Assembly (NCBI RefSeq): GCF_024341905.1
Contig: NZ_BQXY01000001.1
Span: 62,001 to 126,000 of the forward strand
Direction: 5' to 3'
Length of the DNA stretch: 64,000 nt
From: Clostridium folliculivorans
GTDB lineage: Bacteria; Bacillota; Clostridia; Clostridiales; Clostridiaceae
Each line of letters opens with the position of its first letter. The stretch's first letter is position 1. A program made the translations under genes and the position numbers. The notes beneath the pieces were generated by a model, which did no database searches, had not been told where the DNA came from, and saw nothing but the letters and a program-made list of their open reading frames with translations. Of this stretch, positions 37,732 to 46,979 are shown piece after piece.

Positions 37732-38877
37732 TTAATCACCTATTTCTAGCGGCTTAGAGGTAGTAGCACTATTTCTTATCTTAATTTTAGAAGTAACTGA
37801 CACTGGTACATCTTTAAACTTATCGCTCCAAGAGGTGGATAACTTTTTCCATGTCTTTGGCATATCTTCACGTACTTTAGTTCCAAAACCAAATATATCA
37901 CTGCCATATTCTTCTTGAACTTTCTTTATAGAGCTATATATTGAGTTTTGAAGAACCAAAGAAGCATTTCTTTCTATTTCCTTTCTCTGTTCCTCTTTAT
38001 AAAATTCAATTAAAGGTTGGTCTTCGGCGAGAGCTACTACAGTTTCTGTCATAATATTAATATTAAGAGAATCACCTTTTAAAAAAGGTTTGATTTTAGT
38101 TTTACTTTGGAATATTTCTAATGTAAGTGGTTTTTGATTTTCGGTATATACTAGCAAAAGACCACCTTTGATTTTATTAAGGGCGAAAAGTAAATACTTA
38201 GTTTCAGTTCCTTCAATTATTCCGATTAAAGTATCTTTTTTGAATACAGCGATTCCATCTATACTTGGAGTTGGTTTCCCAGATTGTCTGTTTAAGATGA
38301 CTCTTGGAACAGTAGCGCTTTTCCCTTGCTGTATTAAGCTATCAGCAAAATCCCAAAGGTCAAGTATAGGAGCTCTAGAGGCAAGTTTTTGATTTCTTAA
38401 TTGATTGGCTAGTTCTAATGACATAATCTTCCCAGAGTTTGGTGAAGCAGTAATTACTTCTTTAGCTGTTTTTTCAGTAGAAACTAATAGATACATATCT
38501 GATCTAGTTTCTGCGTCTCTAATGAACCAGTCAATAATATCTCCAAGCCCCTCTCTTGCTAAAGAAGTACTGACTATTATGCACTTAGCATGGCTCCAGT
38601 AAAGCTTTCTATCAGAAATTGTAATCATGTTTCGTGCTATATCAAAAATAGAATCACCAGTGAGAGTTATATATCTTGGGACTGATTTTGAATCTTTACC
38701 GCTTTCAATATCGATAATTTCAGCTGTCATTTCATATTTTTTATTATCTTGACTCTTATCAATTGATACTCCAGCAACTATGGCCATACTTTCTATCTCT
38801 CTATAGTTCCAACAGCCTGTTAGATTAACAGTAATAATTAATATTAGTAGTAGTGAAATAGACTTTAAAAGTTTCAT
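37732..38877 (-). CDS. spore germinant receptor C subunit, lipoprotein, locus 3
   Basis: A 381-residue Ger(x)C lipoprotein. The lipobox is LTGC, followed by WNYREIESMAIVAGVSID. DRKLYWSHAKCIIVSTSLA, FIRDAETRSDMYLLVSTEK and GIAVFKKDTLIGIIEGTE are family blocks, as is the final KVREDMPKTWKKLS. It lies 4 bases after the A subunit and is read with it. It should be anchored on the outer side of the inner spore membrane. Confidence 0.92.
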   Translation of the reverse strand: MKLLKSISLLLILIITVNLTGCWNYREIESMAIVAGVSIDKSQDNKKYEMTAEIIDIESGKDSKSVPRYITLTGDSIFDIARNMITISDRKLYWSHAKCIIVSTSLAREGLGDIIDWFIRDAETRSDMYLLVSTEKTAKEVITASPNSGKIMSLELANQLRNQKLASRAPILDLWDFADSLIQQGKSATVPRVILNRQSGKPTPSIDGIAVFKKDTLIGIIEGTETKYLLFALNKIKGGLLLVYTENQKPLTLEIFQSKTKIKPFLKGDSLNINIMTETVVALAEDQPLIEFYKEEQRKEIERNASLVLQNSIYSSIKKVQEEYGSDIFGFGTKVREDMPKTWKKLSTSWSDKFKDVPVSVTSKIKIRNSATTSKPLEIGD

Positions 38878-38881
38878 TGTA

Positions 38882-40399
38882 TCACCTATTTTTCCCTTTA
38901 ATACGACCTTTTACAGAAATTTTGTAATTGTGTAGGCTTAGATACCACCAAGGAGCTCTTATAGGTGAATCTGTTATAGATTCAGAGCTGAAAGATCCTA
39001 CTGTATTCATGTAATTGACTCCAAAGGAGCGTAAACTCATGAGATAGACAATGAAGCCTATTACACCAAAGAGATAACCATAGATGCCTAAGAAAGCAGA
39101 TAAAATAAGGAATATAAATCTTAAAAATATGGTAGCGCCAACTATTTTTATATTTAATAATCCTACAATTCCAGTTATAGCTACGATTATAACCATGGGA
39201 GCACTGACAAGCCTAGCGTCAACAGCTGCTTGACCTAATACTAACGCCCCAACTATACTTATGGCTTCACCTAAATCAGATGGAAGTCTTGTTCCAGCTT
39301 CTCTTAAAACCTCAAAACTAAATATCATTAATATAGCTTCCAAAATTGTTGGCAGTGGCACATTTTCTCTGGCTGCATATATACTAAGCAATAGATTAGT
39401 AGGTATCATTTCCTGGTTATATGTTACAATGGAAATATATAGTGCCGGAACACTTACTGTAAATATAAAACCAATTATTCTTATAATTCGATTGAAAGAC
39501 ATAAAGAGGTAATTGTTGTAATAGTCTTCACCAGTCTGAAAATACTCAACGAATAAAAAAGGGACAGTTAGTGCAAAAGGAGTTCCGTCAACTAATATAG
39601 CTATCCGTCCTTCAAGAATTTTTCCAACCACAACATCAGGTCTTTCTGTGCTCCCAACAGTTTCAAAAGGAGATAGGGGAGCATCCTGTATCATTTCCTG
39701 AATATATTCAGAATCAATTAAACTGTCAATATTGATTTGATCTAGCCTAGTAATCAACTCATTTAATATTTTGTCTTGGACCTTACCTTCCATATAACAT
39801 AAACATATATTTGTATTGGTTTCTTCACCTATTCGTCTAAATTGGAATTTTAAATTGGTACTTTTAGCTCTTCTTCTTATTAAAGATAAATTAATCATTA
39901 GAGATTCTGTAAATCCTTCCTTTGAGCCCCTAAGAGCCTTTTCAGATGTAGGTTCATCTATGGCTCTAACTTTAAAATCCTTTGAATCAATTATAAGAGC
40001 AGATGAGGAGTGGTCTACTATAAGAATAGTATCACCACCTATAATACAATTTATAATTTCAGATATATCATTAGATTCTTTTACATCACTAGAAGGCAGA
40101 ATTTGATTCAGTAGTTTATAAAATATATTCTCTGGATTATCTTTTGAAAGATCAGCGTTCAAAATAGGTCTTATAATATTCTTACTTATATAATCATTGC
40201 TTACCATTCCGTCAATAAAGATAGTAGAGCATCTTATACTGTTTTGGTATTGATTTTGGATATTTCTTATCCTCAATGTATCATCTTTTGCAAAGATTTC
40301 TTTAAACAATGCAATATTTGAGTCAAGTGAAGTTGAGAGTTTTTTGTTATATTCAGCTTTTGATTGAGTTTGATTTTTTGAAGTATCATTTGTATCCAA
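38882..40399 (-). CDS. spore germinant receptor A subunit, locus 3
   Basis: About 505 residues, GerA family: EPTSEKALRGSKEGFTESL, GSTERPDVVVGKILEGRI, then the membrane region with REAGTRLPSDLGEAISIVG and RSFGVNYMN. TTG 40399 is chosen because AAGGAGGG lies 9 bases upstream; the GTG at 40426 would place the ribosome site inside the gene. It is first in the A-C-D-B order, and the promoter must lie in the 330-base gap shared with the divergent ABC transporter genes. Confidence 0.92.
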   Translation of the reverse strand: MDTNDTSKNQTQSKAEYNKKLSTSLDSNIALFKEIFAKDDTLRIRNIQNQYQNSIRCSTIFIDGMVSNDYISKNIIRPILNADLSKDNPENIFYKLLNQILPSSDVKESNDISEIINCIIGGDTILIVDHSSSALIIDSKDFKVRAIDEPTSEKALRGSKEGFTESLMINLSLIRRRAKSTNLKFQFRRIGEETNTNICLCYMEGKVQDKILNELITRLDQINIDSLIDSEYIQEMIQDAPLSPFETVGSTERPDVVVGKILEGRIAILVDGTPFALTVPFLFVEYFQTGEDYYNNYLFMSFNRIIRIIGFIFTVSVPALYISIVTYNQEMIPTNLLLSIYAARENVPLPTILEAILMIFSFEVLREAGTRLPSDLGEAISIVGALVLGQAAVDARLVSAPMVIIVAITGIVGLLNIKIVGATIFLRFIFLILSAFLGIYGYLFGVIGFIVYLMSLRSFGVNYMNTVGSFSSESITDSPIRAPWWYLSLHNYKISVKGRIKGKNR

Positions 40400-40600
40400 T
40401 AATGTGACCCTCCTTCCAAGGTTCACTCTATGTAATCTTAATATTCTTCCGTAAATATGATAAACATGGGAATCAACGCTATGGGTGTAAAAATATATAA
40501 CTATTGTTTCTATATATGTTTTTATTTATTCACATTAAAGGCGATATGTAATGAGTGCAATATAACTAATTTAAGTGATGGACGATATAACAACTTTTAT

Positions 40601-40675
40601 CTTACAGTTCTGTAAGGTACAGAGCTATTTTGTAAGTGTACTGATATAGAGTAGAACACTAATAATGGATATAAT
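40601..40675 (+). promoter_or_regulatory. predicted response-regulator operator and promoter 1
   Basis: CTTACAG-N2-CTGTAAG at 40601-40616, a second TTGTAAG 20 bases on (40630-40636), and TATAAT at 40670. There is no good -35 hexamer (TAGAGT at the right spacing), which suggests an activator. The same layout recurs at 44424-44496. It precedes the ABC transporter genes. Confidence 0.65.
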
Positions 40676-40729
40676 TAGAACATGATAAGTGATGATGATT
40701 TATAAAAAAGTTAAGGGAGAGATTCATAA

Positions 40730-41416
40730 ATGGAAATATTGAAGGTTGAAAGTTTAAATAAAACTTATGGTAAAGGAGATAACATAGTTCAAGCTCTAAA
40801 AGATGTGAGTTTATCTATAAACAAAGGTGAATTTGTAGCTATAGTAGGGGCTTCAGGTTCAGGAAAGAGTACACTTTTACATCTTTTAGGTGGATTAGAT
40901 ACACCAACTAGTGGAAAGGTAATTATAGATGGAGAAAGCATCTATAATTATAAAGAAGAAAGGCTTGCAATTTTTAGAAGAAGAAAGATAGGTTTTATAT
41001 TTCAATTTTTTAATCTAATTCCTGTGTTAGATGTAGAGGAGAATATTTCCTTGCCAGCACTTTTAGATAACGAAAAAGTTGATGAGAGATATTTAAATGA
41101 AATAATTGAGATTTTAGGGCTAATAGATAGAAAAGGACACTTGCCTTCAGAACTTTCTGGAGGTCAGCAGCAAAGAGTGTCTATTGGAAGAGCTCTTTTA
41201 AATAAACCTTCAATAATACTCGCTGATGAACCTACAGGAAATCTTGATAGTAAGAATTCTAAAGAGGTTATAGAGCTTTTAAGATTTACTGCGAGAAAAT
41301 ACAATCAGACTTTGATACTTATAACTCATGATGTAAATATAGCAACTATGGCAGATAGGGTTATAACTATTGAAGATGGAATGATAATTTCTGATAAAAC
41401 CTTGAAAAGCAGATAA
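40730..41416 (+). CDS. ABC transporter ATP-binding protein (LolD/MacB/BceA type)
   Basis: A 228-residue ATPase: Walker A GASGSGKST (40-48), Q-loop FIFQFFNLIP, signature LSGGQQQRVSIGRAL, Walker B IILADEPTGNLD, switch ITHD. This branch energises FtsX-like permeases, which the next gene encodes. Many such pairs beside two-component systems confer resistance to cell-envelope peptides; that is a contextual guess here. AAGGGAGAG precedes the ATG. Confidence 0.92.
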   Translation: MEILKVESLNKTYGKGDNIVQALKDVSLSINKGEFVAIVGASGSGKSTLLHLLGGLDTPTSGKVIIDGESIYNYKEERLAIFRRRKIGFIFQFFNLIPVLDVEENISLPALLDNEKVDERYLNEIIEILGLIDRKGHLPSELSGGQQQRVSIGRALLNKPSIILADEPTGNLDSKNSKEVIELLRFTARKYNQTLILITHDVNIATMADRVITIEDGMIISDKTLKSR

Positions 41417-41440
41417 GAGTAGAATAGAGGGGGAAAAGTT

Positions 41441-43960
41441 ATGATAAGTAGCTATAAAGAAATAACTGGACGATATTTAAAGGCCAATAAAAAGAGAGCT
41501 TTGCTGACTATAATAGGAATAGTCTTATCAGTAGCATTAATTTCAACTATTGGGTTATTTTTTAAAGGAATGCAACAGGTTGAACTAGATAATGCCAGAG
41601 ATGACTATGGCTCTTTCCATGTTATGTATAAAGATACCACTGATAAGGTGTTTGAACAGGTTGTGAACAATCCTAAGGTGGGCAAGTACGGATATTATAA
41701 AGTAGATGGAGAGATAAAATTAAATGATAATATAATTGCAGATAAATTAGTAACTACAAACAAAGCACTAGATTTACTACCATTTAAGATTAAAGAAGGA
41801 AGAATGCCTAATAATGAACAGGAGATTGCTGTTGAAAGATGGGCGGTAAGCTATATATCAAAGTCCATAACAGTTGGTGACAAAATAAAACTTGCTGATA
41901 AAGATTATACTCTTGTAGGAATACTTGAAGATAGTTCTTCTACTCAAGAAGGAAATAAAGCAAGAATAATTACAAAGAATGATAATTTATCTAAAGGAGA
42001 TTCAACACTTTTAGTGCAGGTTAAATCAGGTATAAATCTTAGAAAAGCAATTAACGAGCTCACAAAAATAGGAGATGAGAAAAAGGTTTTAGAAAATGGA
42101 CCTGTTTTGAGGCTTGAAGGCGCTGGTACAAAAGGCGATGGGTTAGATGGGTTATGGTCAGCTGTATTTATAATAGTTTCTATTGTAGTGATTTGTACAG
42201 TGGCAGTTATATATAACTCTTTTCAAATTGGTGTTGTTGAAAGAATGAAGGAATTTGGTCTTTTAAGAGCAGTAGGAACTACACCTAAGCAGATAAGGTT
42301 CATAGTACTTAAGGAAGCCACTATACTTGCTTTTATAGCAGTACCGATTGGGTTAATATTTGGATTAATAGCTATAACTATACTATCTATTGTATTTAAA
42401 CTTATAGGTAGTGACTCTGTAGTAGCTACGAAGCTAGTAATAAGCCCTATGGTTCTGATATCTAGCTTTATAGTTGGGATTATATCTGTTTATCTATCAG
42501 CTCTGCTACCAGCCATATTTGCGGGAAGAATATCTCCGCTTTTAGCTATAAGCAGTAGAAATTCAATAACAAAAGGAAAGATAAAAAAGACTGAGAATAG
42601 AATAATTAAAAAGCTTTTTGGCTTTGAAGGTTCTATGGCGGCTAAGAATATAAAGAGAAATAGAAAAAGATATAGAATAACCGTATTTTCTATAGTTATA
42701 AGCATAGTGCTTTTTATAACCTTTAGTTCCTTTATGGACATGACGCTAACTGTAACTAATGAGCCAAATGAATCAAGAGATATACATTTTACAGTCAATA
42801 ACAATGATTATGATGAAAATAAAACTAATACTAGTCTAAATGCTATGGCTGAAGAGGTTAAAAAATTAAGCTCTGTAAAGGAAGTCTATAATAGTTACAG
42901 ATATTATTATTTTAGTGCAGCAATCGATAATAACAAGGAATTAAAAGAAGTAAAGAATATTGGAAATGTATATAAAAGTGTAAATTATAATGGCAAGGAA
43001 CAAACTCTAATAACTTCTACAGTTCAGCCTTTTGATGATAAATCTCTAGAAGCATCAAAGAAATACTTAGTTGAAGGAAGCATAGATAAGGCTAAACTAG
43101 AAAAGGAAAATGGAGTAATCCTAATAAAGAAGGATAAAATATTAAATCAAGCAACTAAGAAAAAATATTTAGGACCTATAGCAAATATTAAGGTTGGAGA
43201 TGAAATTCCAATTCAGTATGATGAAATAGATAAAGATTCAACCAATTCTGAGGCAGATGAAAAGCCAAAGGAATTTGGAAAAGGAAAAGTAATAACCGTT
43301 AAGGTTATGGGAATAGTATCAACTGATCCTTTTGATAATAGTGGGGCATCAAATGGGCTAAAGCTTATTACAACCGAGGCACTTACTAAAAAGATTATGG
43401 AGAAGGATAAGCTTGAACCAAACTCTCTATTAATAAAAATAAAAGATATAAATGCAGATAAAACTGCAGGGGAACAAATAGAGAGCTTTACTAAATCTAA
43501 TAATTCACTTTACGTATACAATCAAATAGATGGAAACAGGAGAGAGAAAGCAAGTGCGCTAATGATACAAATATTGATATATGGATTCATTACCGTAATT
43601 TCTCTTATAAGTTCAGTAAATATAATCAATACAATAACTACAAATATAATTTTAAGAAAGAGAGAGTTTGCAGCACTTAAATCTATAGGGCTTACTCAAA
43701 AGGGACTTAAAAAGATGATTGTGCTAGAAGGTATTTTGTATGCCGTAGCAGGAACTATATATGGCTCTATAATAGGTTGTGGATTGTCATATTTATTGTA
43801 TAAGTCTATTTCAGATGTGAGAGAGTTTGCATGGAAAGTGCCTATTGGTGCTATGATTATATCATTTATTGCATCATTAATAATTGGATATTTATCAGTT
43901 CTTTCACCGCTTTCTAGAATAAAGAAAACAAATCTTATTGAGGCAATAAGAGAAGAATAA
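41441..43960 (+). CDS. FtsX-like ABC transporter permease
   Basis: An 839-residue membrane protein with two FtsX/MacB repeats. The first has a helix at about 20-40, an extracytoplasmic domain to about 225, then three helices; its end is marked by RISPLLAIS. The second repeats this from about residue 410 (RKRYRITVFSIVISIVLFI), with a larger outer domain and three helices at about 700-815, ending KTNLIEAIREE. It pairs with the preceding ATPase. The eight-helix form differs from ten-helix BceB. It probably performs mechanotransmission or export of envelope-active compounds; the substrate is unknown. Confidence 0.9.
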   Translation: MISSYKEITGRYLKANKKRALLTIIGIVLSVALISTIGLFFKGMQQVELDNARDDYGSFHVMYKDTTDKVFEQVVNNPKVGKYGYYKVDGEIKLNDNIIADKLVTTNKALDLLPFKIKEGRMPNNEQEIAVERWAVSYISKSITVGDKIKLADKDYTLVGILEDSSSTQEGNKARIITKNDNLSKGDSTLLVQVKSGINLRKAINELTKIGDEKKVLENGPVLRLEGAGTKGDGLDGLWSAVFIIVSIVVICTVAVIYNSFQIGVVERMKEFGLLRAVGTTPKQIRFIVLKEATILAFIAVPIGLIFGLIAITILSIVFKLIGSDSVVATKLVISPMVLISSFIVGIISVYLSALLPAIFAGRISPLLAISSRNSITKGKIKKTENRIIKKLFGFEGSMAAKNIKRNRKRYRITVFSIVISIVLFITFSSFMDMTLTVTNEPNESRDIHFTVNNNDYDENKTNTSLNAMAEEVKKLSSVKEVYNSYRYYYFSAAIDNNKELKEVKNIGNVYKSVNYNGKEQTLITSTVQPFDDKSLEASKKYLVEGSIDKAKLEKENGVILIKKDKILNQATKKKYLGPIANIKVGDEIPIQYDEIDKDSTNSEADEKPKEFGKGKVITVKVMGIVSTDPFDNSGASNGLKLITTEALTKKIMEKDKLEPNSLLIKIKDINADKTAGEQIESFTKSNNSLYVYNQIDGNRREKASALMIQILIYGFITVISLISSVNIINTITTNIILRKREFAALKSIGLTQKGLKKMIVLEGILYAVAGTIYGSIIGCGLSYLLYKSISDVREFAWKVPIGAMIISFIASLIIGYLSVLSPLSRIKKTNLIEAIREE

Positions 43961-44012
43961 ACAAAGAATATATTTCTTTATATTAATAATTAGCAAGAGC
44001 TAGGAGATGTCT

Positions 44013-44396
44013 ATGAATAAGAAGATTAAAGTTGGATTAGGTATAGCTTTTGTACTATTACTAGTGATTATTGATATTATAAAGTTTACTAGTGTATACA
44101 AAATAGATATTAGTAATAAAGCCGATAGAACTGTTAACAATCTAGAGTTAAGGTATAAAGTAAATGGAACTATAAAAAATATATCACAGTTAGAACCTAG
44201 AAGGTTTTGGGAATATAAAATTGATACTAGTGAATTAAATGGAGAGGATCAAATACTTTTAACTTATAAAGATAAGACGGGGAAGTACTATGAAAAATAC
44301 CTAGTAGGATATTTAGAAAAGGGGTATAGAGGAAACATTAGTGTAACGATAAATGATATTGATGATAACGGAAAACTAGAGCTTCGTATTGAGTGA
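44013..44396 (+). CDS. membrane-anchored small protein of the ABC/two-component locus
   Basis: A 127-residue protein with one N-terminal helix (about 8-25, GLGIAFVLLLVIIDIIKF) and an outside domain rich in beta strands (DISNKADRTVNNLELRYK, YLEKGYRGNISVTI). No named family was recognised. ATG 44013 is chosen with AGGAG 8 bases upstream; the ATG at 44007 touches the ribosome site. It lies 50 bases after the permease and before the shared operator-terminator, so it is likely co-transcribed with the transporter. Confidence 0.75.
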   Translation: MNKKIKVGLGIAFVLLLVIIDIIKFTSVYKIDISNKADRTVNNLELRYKVNGTIKNISQLEPRRFWEYKIDTSELNGEDQILLTYKDKTGKYYEKYLVGYLEKGYRGNISVTINDIDDNGKLELRIE

Positions 44397-44413
44397 AGGA
44401 AATTTAATTATAG

Positions 44414-44450
44414 GAGTTTGTCTTACAGATCTGTAAGACAAACTCTTTTT
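44414..44450 (+). terminator. 32-bp perfect palindrome with T-tract, also containing an operator half
   Basis: Bases 44414-44445 are perfectly self-complementary (arms GAGTTTGTCTTACAGA and reverse) and are followed by TTTTT. It can end the ABC operon transcript. The centre CTTACAG-AT-CTGTAAG matches the motif at 40601. Confidence 0.8.
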
Positions 44451-44496
44451 CTGTAAGCCCTCATTTATGGAGTAGTAGGTTTGGTAAAGATATAAT
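44424..44496 (+). promoter_or_regulatory. predicted response-regulator operator and promoter 2
   Basis: CTTACAG-N2-CTGTAAG, then CTGTAAG 20 bases on (44451-44457), then TATAAT at 44491. From the last TGTAAG to TATAAT is 39 bases, exactly as at 40631-40670. The place of the -35 box is TGGAGT against TAGAGT in promoter 1. It should drive the 43-codon gene and the two-component system. Confidence 0.65.
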
Positions 44497-44615
44497 TAAT
44501 ACATAGATAAGATTTAGTAAAAAGTTTCTTTGAAAATGTAAATTTTATTACGGAATGGTACCTCTATAGAAAAAATAAAAATAGTGAAAATTTTAATAAC
44601 AAAGGAGAAGTTATC

Positions 44616-44747
44616 ATGAATAAGTTTATGGAAATAGTTAAAGTAGTATATTTATGTATAGGATTAATGTTTTTAGCAAAAGAAGTAATTAATAATAGTA
44701 ATGAAAATTTAAATGAAGATTTGCAGAATTATGGTGTTTCTATATAA
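44616..44747 (+). CDS. 43-residue single-helix microprotein
   Basis: A short frame with an AAAGGAGAAG ribosome site 6 bases upstream. It starts MNKFMEIVKVVYLCIGLMFL, one membrane helix, and has an acidic Asn-rich tail (NNSNENLNEDLQNYG). It lies just after predicted promoter 2 and 51 bases before the response regulator. Small membrane proteins next to sensor kinases often tune them; here this is inference. No family was recognised. Confidence 0.55.
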   Translation: MNKFMEIVKVVYLCIGLMFLAKEVINNSNENLNEDLQNYGVSI

Positions 44748-44798
44748 TTATATGTAAGAATTAGCAATAAATTTATATTATTTAGTGAGGTGCATAGA

Positions 44799-45500
44799 AT
44801 GGCAACTACGCTTCTGCTAGTAGAAGATGATCAGTCATTAGCTCTAGGAATAGAATTTACTCTTAAGGATGAAGGTTATGAAGTGCTTAGAGCTTCAACT
44901 TTAGGGGAAGGAAGAAACATTTTTAAAAGTAAGAATATAGATCTTATAATACTCGATGTAAACTTGCCAGATGGAAGTGGCTATGATCTATGTAAAGAGA
45001 TAAGAGAAGACAGTGAGGTTCCAATTATGTTTTTAACGGCATTGGATGAGGAAGTAAACGTGGTTTTAGGGCTTGAAATAGGTGGAGATGATTATATAAC
45101 AAAGCCTTTTAGAGTAAGAGAACTGTTATCAAGAGTTAAGGTTTTACTGAGAAGAACGATTAAGAATCAATCTATTGCCAACAGATTAAAGAGTGGAGAT
45201 ATAATAGTTAATACTTCTAGTGCCACTGTTAGTAAAGGTGATAAAGATATAATTCTTACAGCTCAAGAATATAAACTTCTATTAATTTTCTTAAATAAAC
45301 ATGGAGTTCTAATGAAGAGAGATGAGATATTAGAGCAATTGATAGAAGGATCAGAAGTTTTCTTCGATGAAAATACATTAGCAGTTTATATAAAGAGAAT
45401 AAGAGAAAAGATAGAGGACGATCCAAAACAACCAGAATACATAGTCACTCAGAGAGGGCTTGGGTATAAGTGGAATAAGGAAGTTGATAGTTTAGTTTAG
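44799..45500 (+). CDS. OmpR/PhoB family response regulator
   Basis: A 233-residue regulator. The receiver domain holds the acidic pocket VEDD (8-11), the phosphorylated Asp53 in ILDVNLPDG, the Thr in MFLTA and Lys in ITKPF. The C-terminal winged helix (about 130-230) has ILTAQEYKLLLIFLNKHG and YIVTQRGLGYKWN. ATG 44799 has GAGGTG 6 bases upstream. It is followed after 12 bases by its kinase. OmpR-type proteins bind direct repeats with about 10- or 20-base spacing, matching the TGTAAG repeats at both promoters of this locus. Confidence 0.92.
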   Translation: MATTLLLVEDDQSLALGIEFTLKDEGYEVLRASTLGEGRNIFKSKNIDLIILDVNLPDGSGYDLCKEIREDSEVPIMFLTALDEEVNVVLGLEIGGDDYITKPFRVRELLSRVKVLLRRTIKNQSIANRLKSGDIIVNTSSATVSKGDKDIILTAQEYKLLLIFLNKHGVLMKRDEILEQLIEGSEVFFDENTLAVYIKRIREKIEDDPKQPEYIVTQRGLGYKWNKEVDSLV

Positions 45501-45512
45501 GGAGAATTTAAT

Positions 45513-46760
45513 ATGAAAAAATATTTTGCAAATCCTGAGCTTAAATTGAGCTCAGTTATTCTTTTTTTATTGACAACAATGTTTTTATTTATTACTTTAT
45601 TTGCTTTAAAAATCTACAATAATAATCTAAAGGATGATTATATAAAAAGTGTTGGGGCTATCACTGCTAGAGTTATAGAGAAAGACCCATCTTTAGAAAA
45701 AGAACTTATTCCCCTTATAACAAAGGAAGCGAATAAAGAACAAAGAGAAAAAGGAGCTGAACTCATAAAAAAGTATGGTCTTACAGAAAGCTTAGACAAT
45801 GAACTTTTTCCTTATATAAATGATGTTAGCAAGAAAAATAATTACACTATAATATTGATATTTTTATTTATAACTCTTATATTTTTAACACTCAATTACA
45901 TACAGTACTCTTTTTTTTACAAGAGAATAAGAAGATTGTCTTTAGGAGCTAAAAAGGTTATAGAAGGGGAGTATGAGATAAATATAAATGAGAATAAAGA
46001 GGGAGATTTTTCAAAACTTGCAGTGTCGTTTAATTCGATGAAAGATATTATAAGAAATAATATAACAGAGCTTGAGAAAGAAAAACAGTTTTTAGTCGAC
46101 TTACTTTCTGATATATCTCATCAATTAAAGACGCCTCTTTCGTCAATGATGGTTTATAATGACATACTTTTGAGTAAGGAATTATCAAAAGAGCAAAGAG
46201 AGACCTTTTTGGTAAACAACGCTAATCAGTTAGATAGAATGAGCTGGCTTATACAGAGTATGCTAAAGCTTGCAAAACTTGATGCAAAGGCAATACAGTT
46301 TGATAAGATAACGGAAAGTCTTATTGAAACTATAAGTGAATCAATCAATGCTCTAGAGAGTAAAGCTGGAGAAGCTGGAGTAAAGATAAACTTCCAAGAT
46401 GAACAAGAGATGGTTCTTTTCCATGATAGGCTATGGATTGAAGAGGCAATAATAAATATAGTGAAGAACGGTATTGAGCATACAGATAGGGGAGGAAAGA
46501 TTGACATTACCTTAGAAGAAAATCCATTATATAAAAGAGTGGTTATAGAAGATAATGGAGAGGGTATAAATGAAGAAGACTTGCCAAATATATTTAAGAG
46601 ATTTTATAAGGCGAAAAATTCAAAGAAGAGCGATTCTGTTGGCATTGGGCTAGCGCTTTCAAAATCTATAATAGAATCACATAATGGGATCATAGAGGCC
46701 AAGAGTAAAGTTGGAGTTGGGACAAAGTTTATAATAACTTTCCATAAATACAATCTGTGA
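45513..46760 (+). CDS. sensor histidine kinase
   Basis: A 415-residue kinase. Two membrane helices (about 13-33 and 111-131) flank a small extracytoplasmic part of about 75 residues. A HAMP-like linker follows, then HisKA with SDISHQLKTPLSSM (His203) and a HATPase domain with IVKNGIEHT, DNGEGI, FKRFYKAKN and GIGLALSKSI. It partners the preceding regulator. The outside domain, rich in Lys and Glu, shows no known ligand fold; the transporter may supply the signal. Confidence 0.92.
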   Translation: MKKYFANPELKLSSVILFLLTTMFLFITLFALKIYNNNLKDDYIKSVGAITARVIEKDPSLEKELIPLITKEANKEQREKGAELIKKYGLTESLDNELFPYINDVSKKNNYTIILIFLFITLIFLTLNYIQYSFFYKRIRRLSLGAKKVIEGEYEININENKEGDFSKLAVSFNSMKDIIRNNITELEKEKQFLVDLLSDISHQLKTPLSSMMVYNDILLSKELSKEQRETFLVNNANQLDRMSWLIQSMLKLAKLDAKAIQFDKITESLIETISESINALESKAGEAGVKINFQDEQEMVLFHDRLWIEEAIINIVKNGIEHTDRGGKIDITLEENPLYKRVVIEDNGEGINEEDLPNIFKRFYKAKNSKKSDSVGIGLALSKSIIESHNGIIEAKSKVGVGTKFIITFHKYNL

Positions 46761-46979
46761 TATTTATGTTATAGACTTAGTAAATCTATGTAGATAGTAC
46801 TTTTCTATTTAATATTTCTAAAAAGAATTATTTAGTTTAAGCTAAAAGTTTCTGCTTGGAATTATGTACAAAAACCTTATATTTTTTATGGAAATTATAT
46901 TAAAAAGTTAATAATAATTAACATATTATTAGCACAAAAGATATAATTTATTAATAATTATTGTTTATAATAATATTAT

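Noticed and set aside
40527-40553. Shared motif TTTATTTATTCACA-TAAA-CGATAT here and at about 55462
   Set aside because: Two AT-rich matches could be chance, and neither fits a sporulation sigma factor consensus well enough to annotate.
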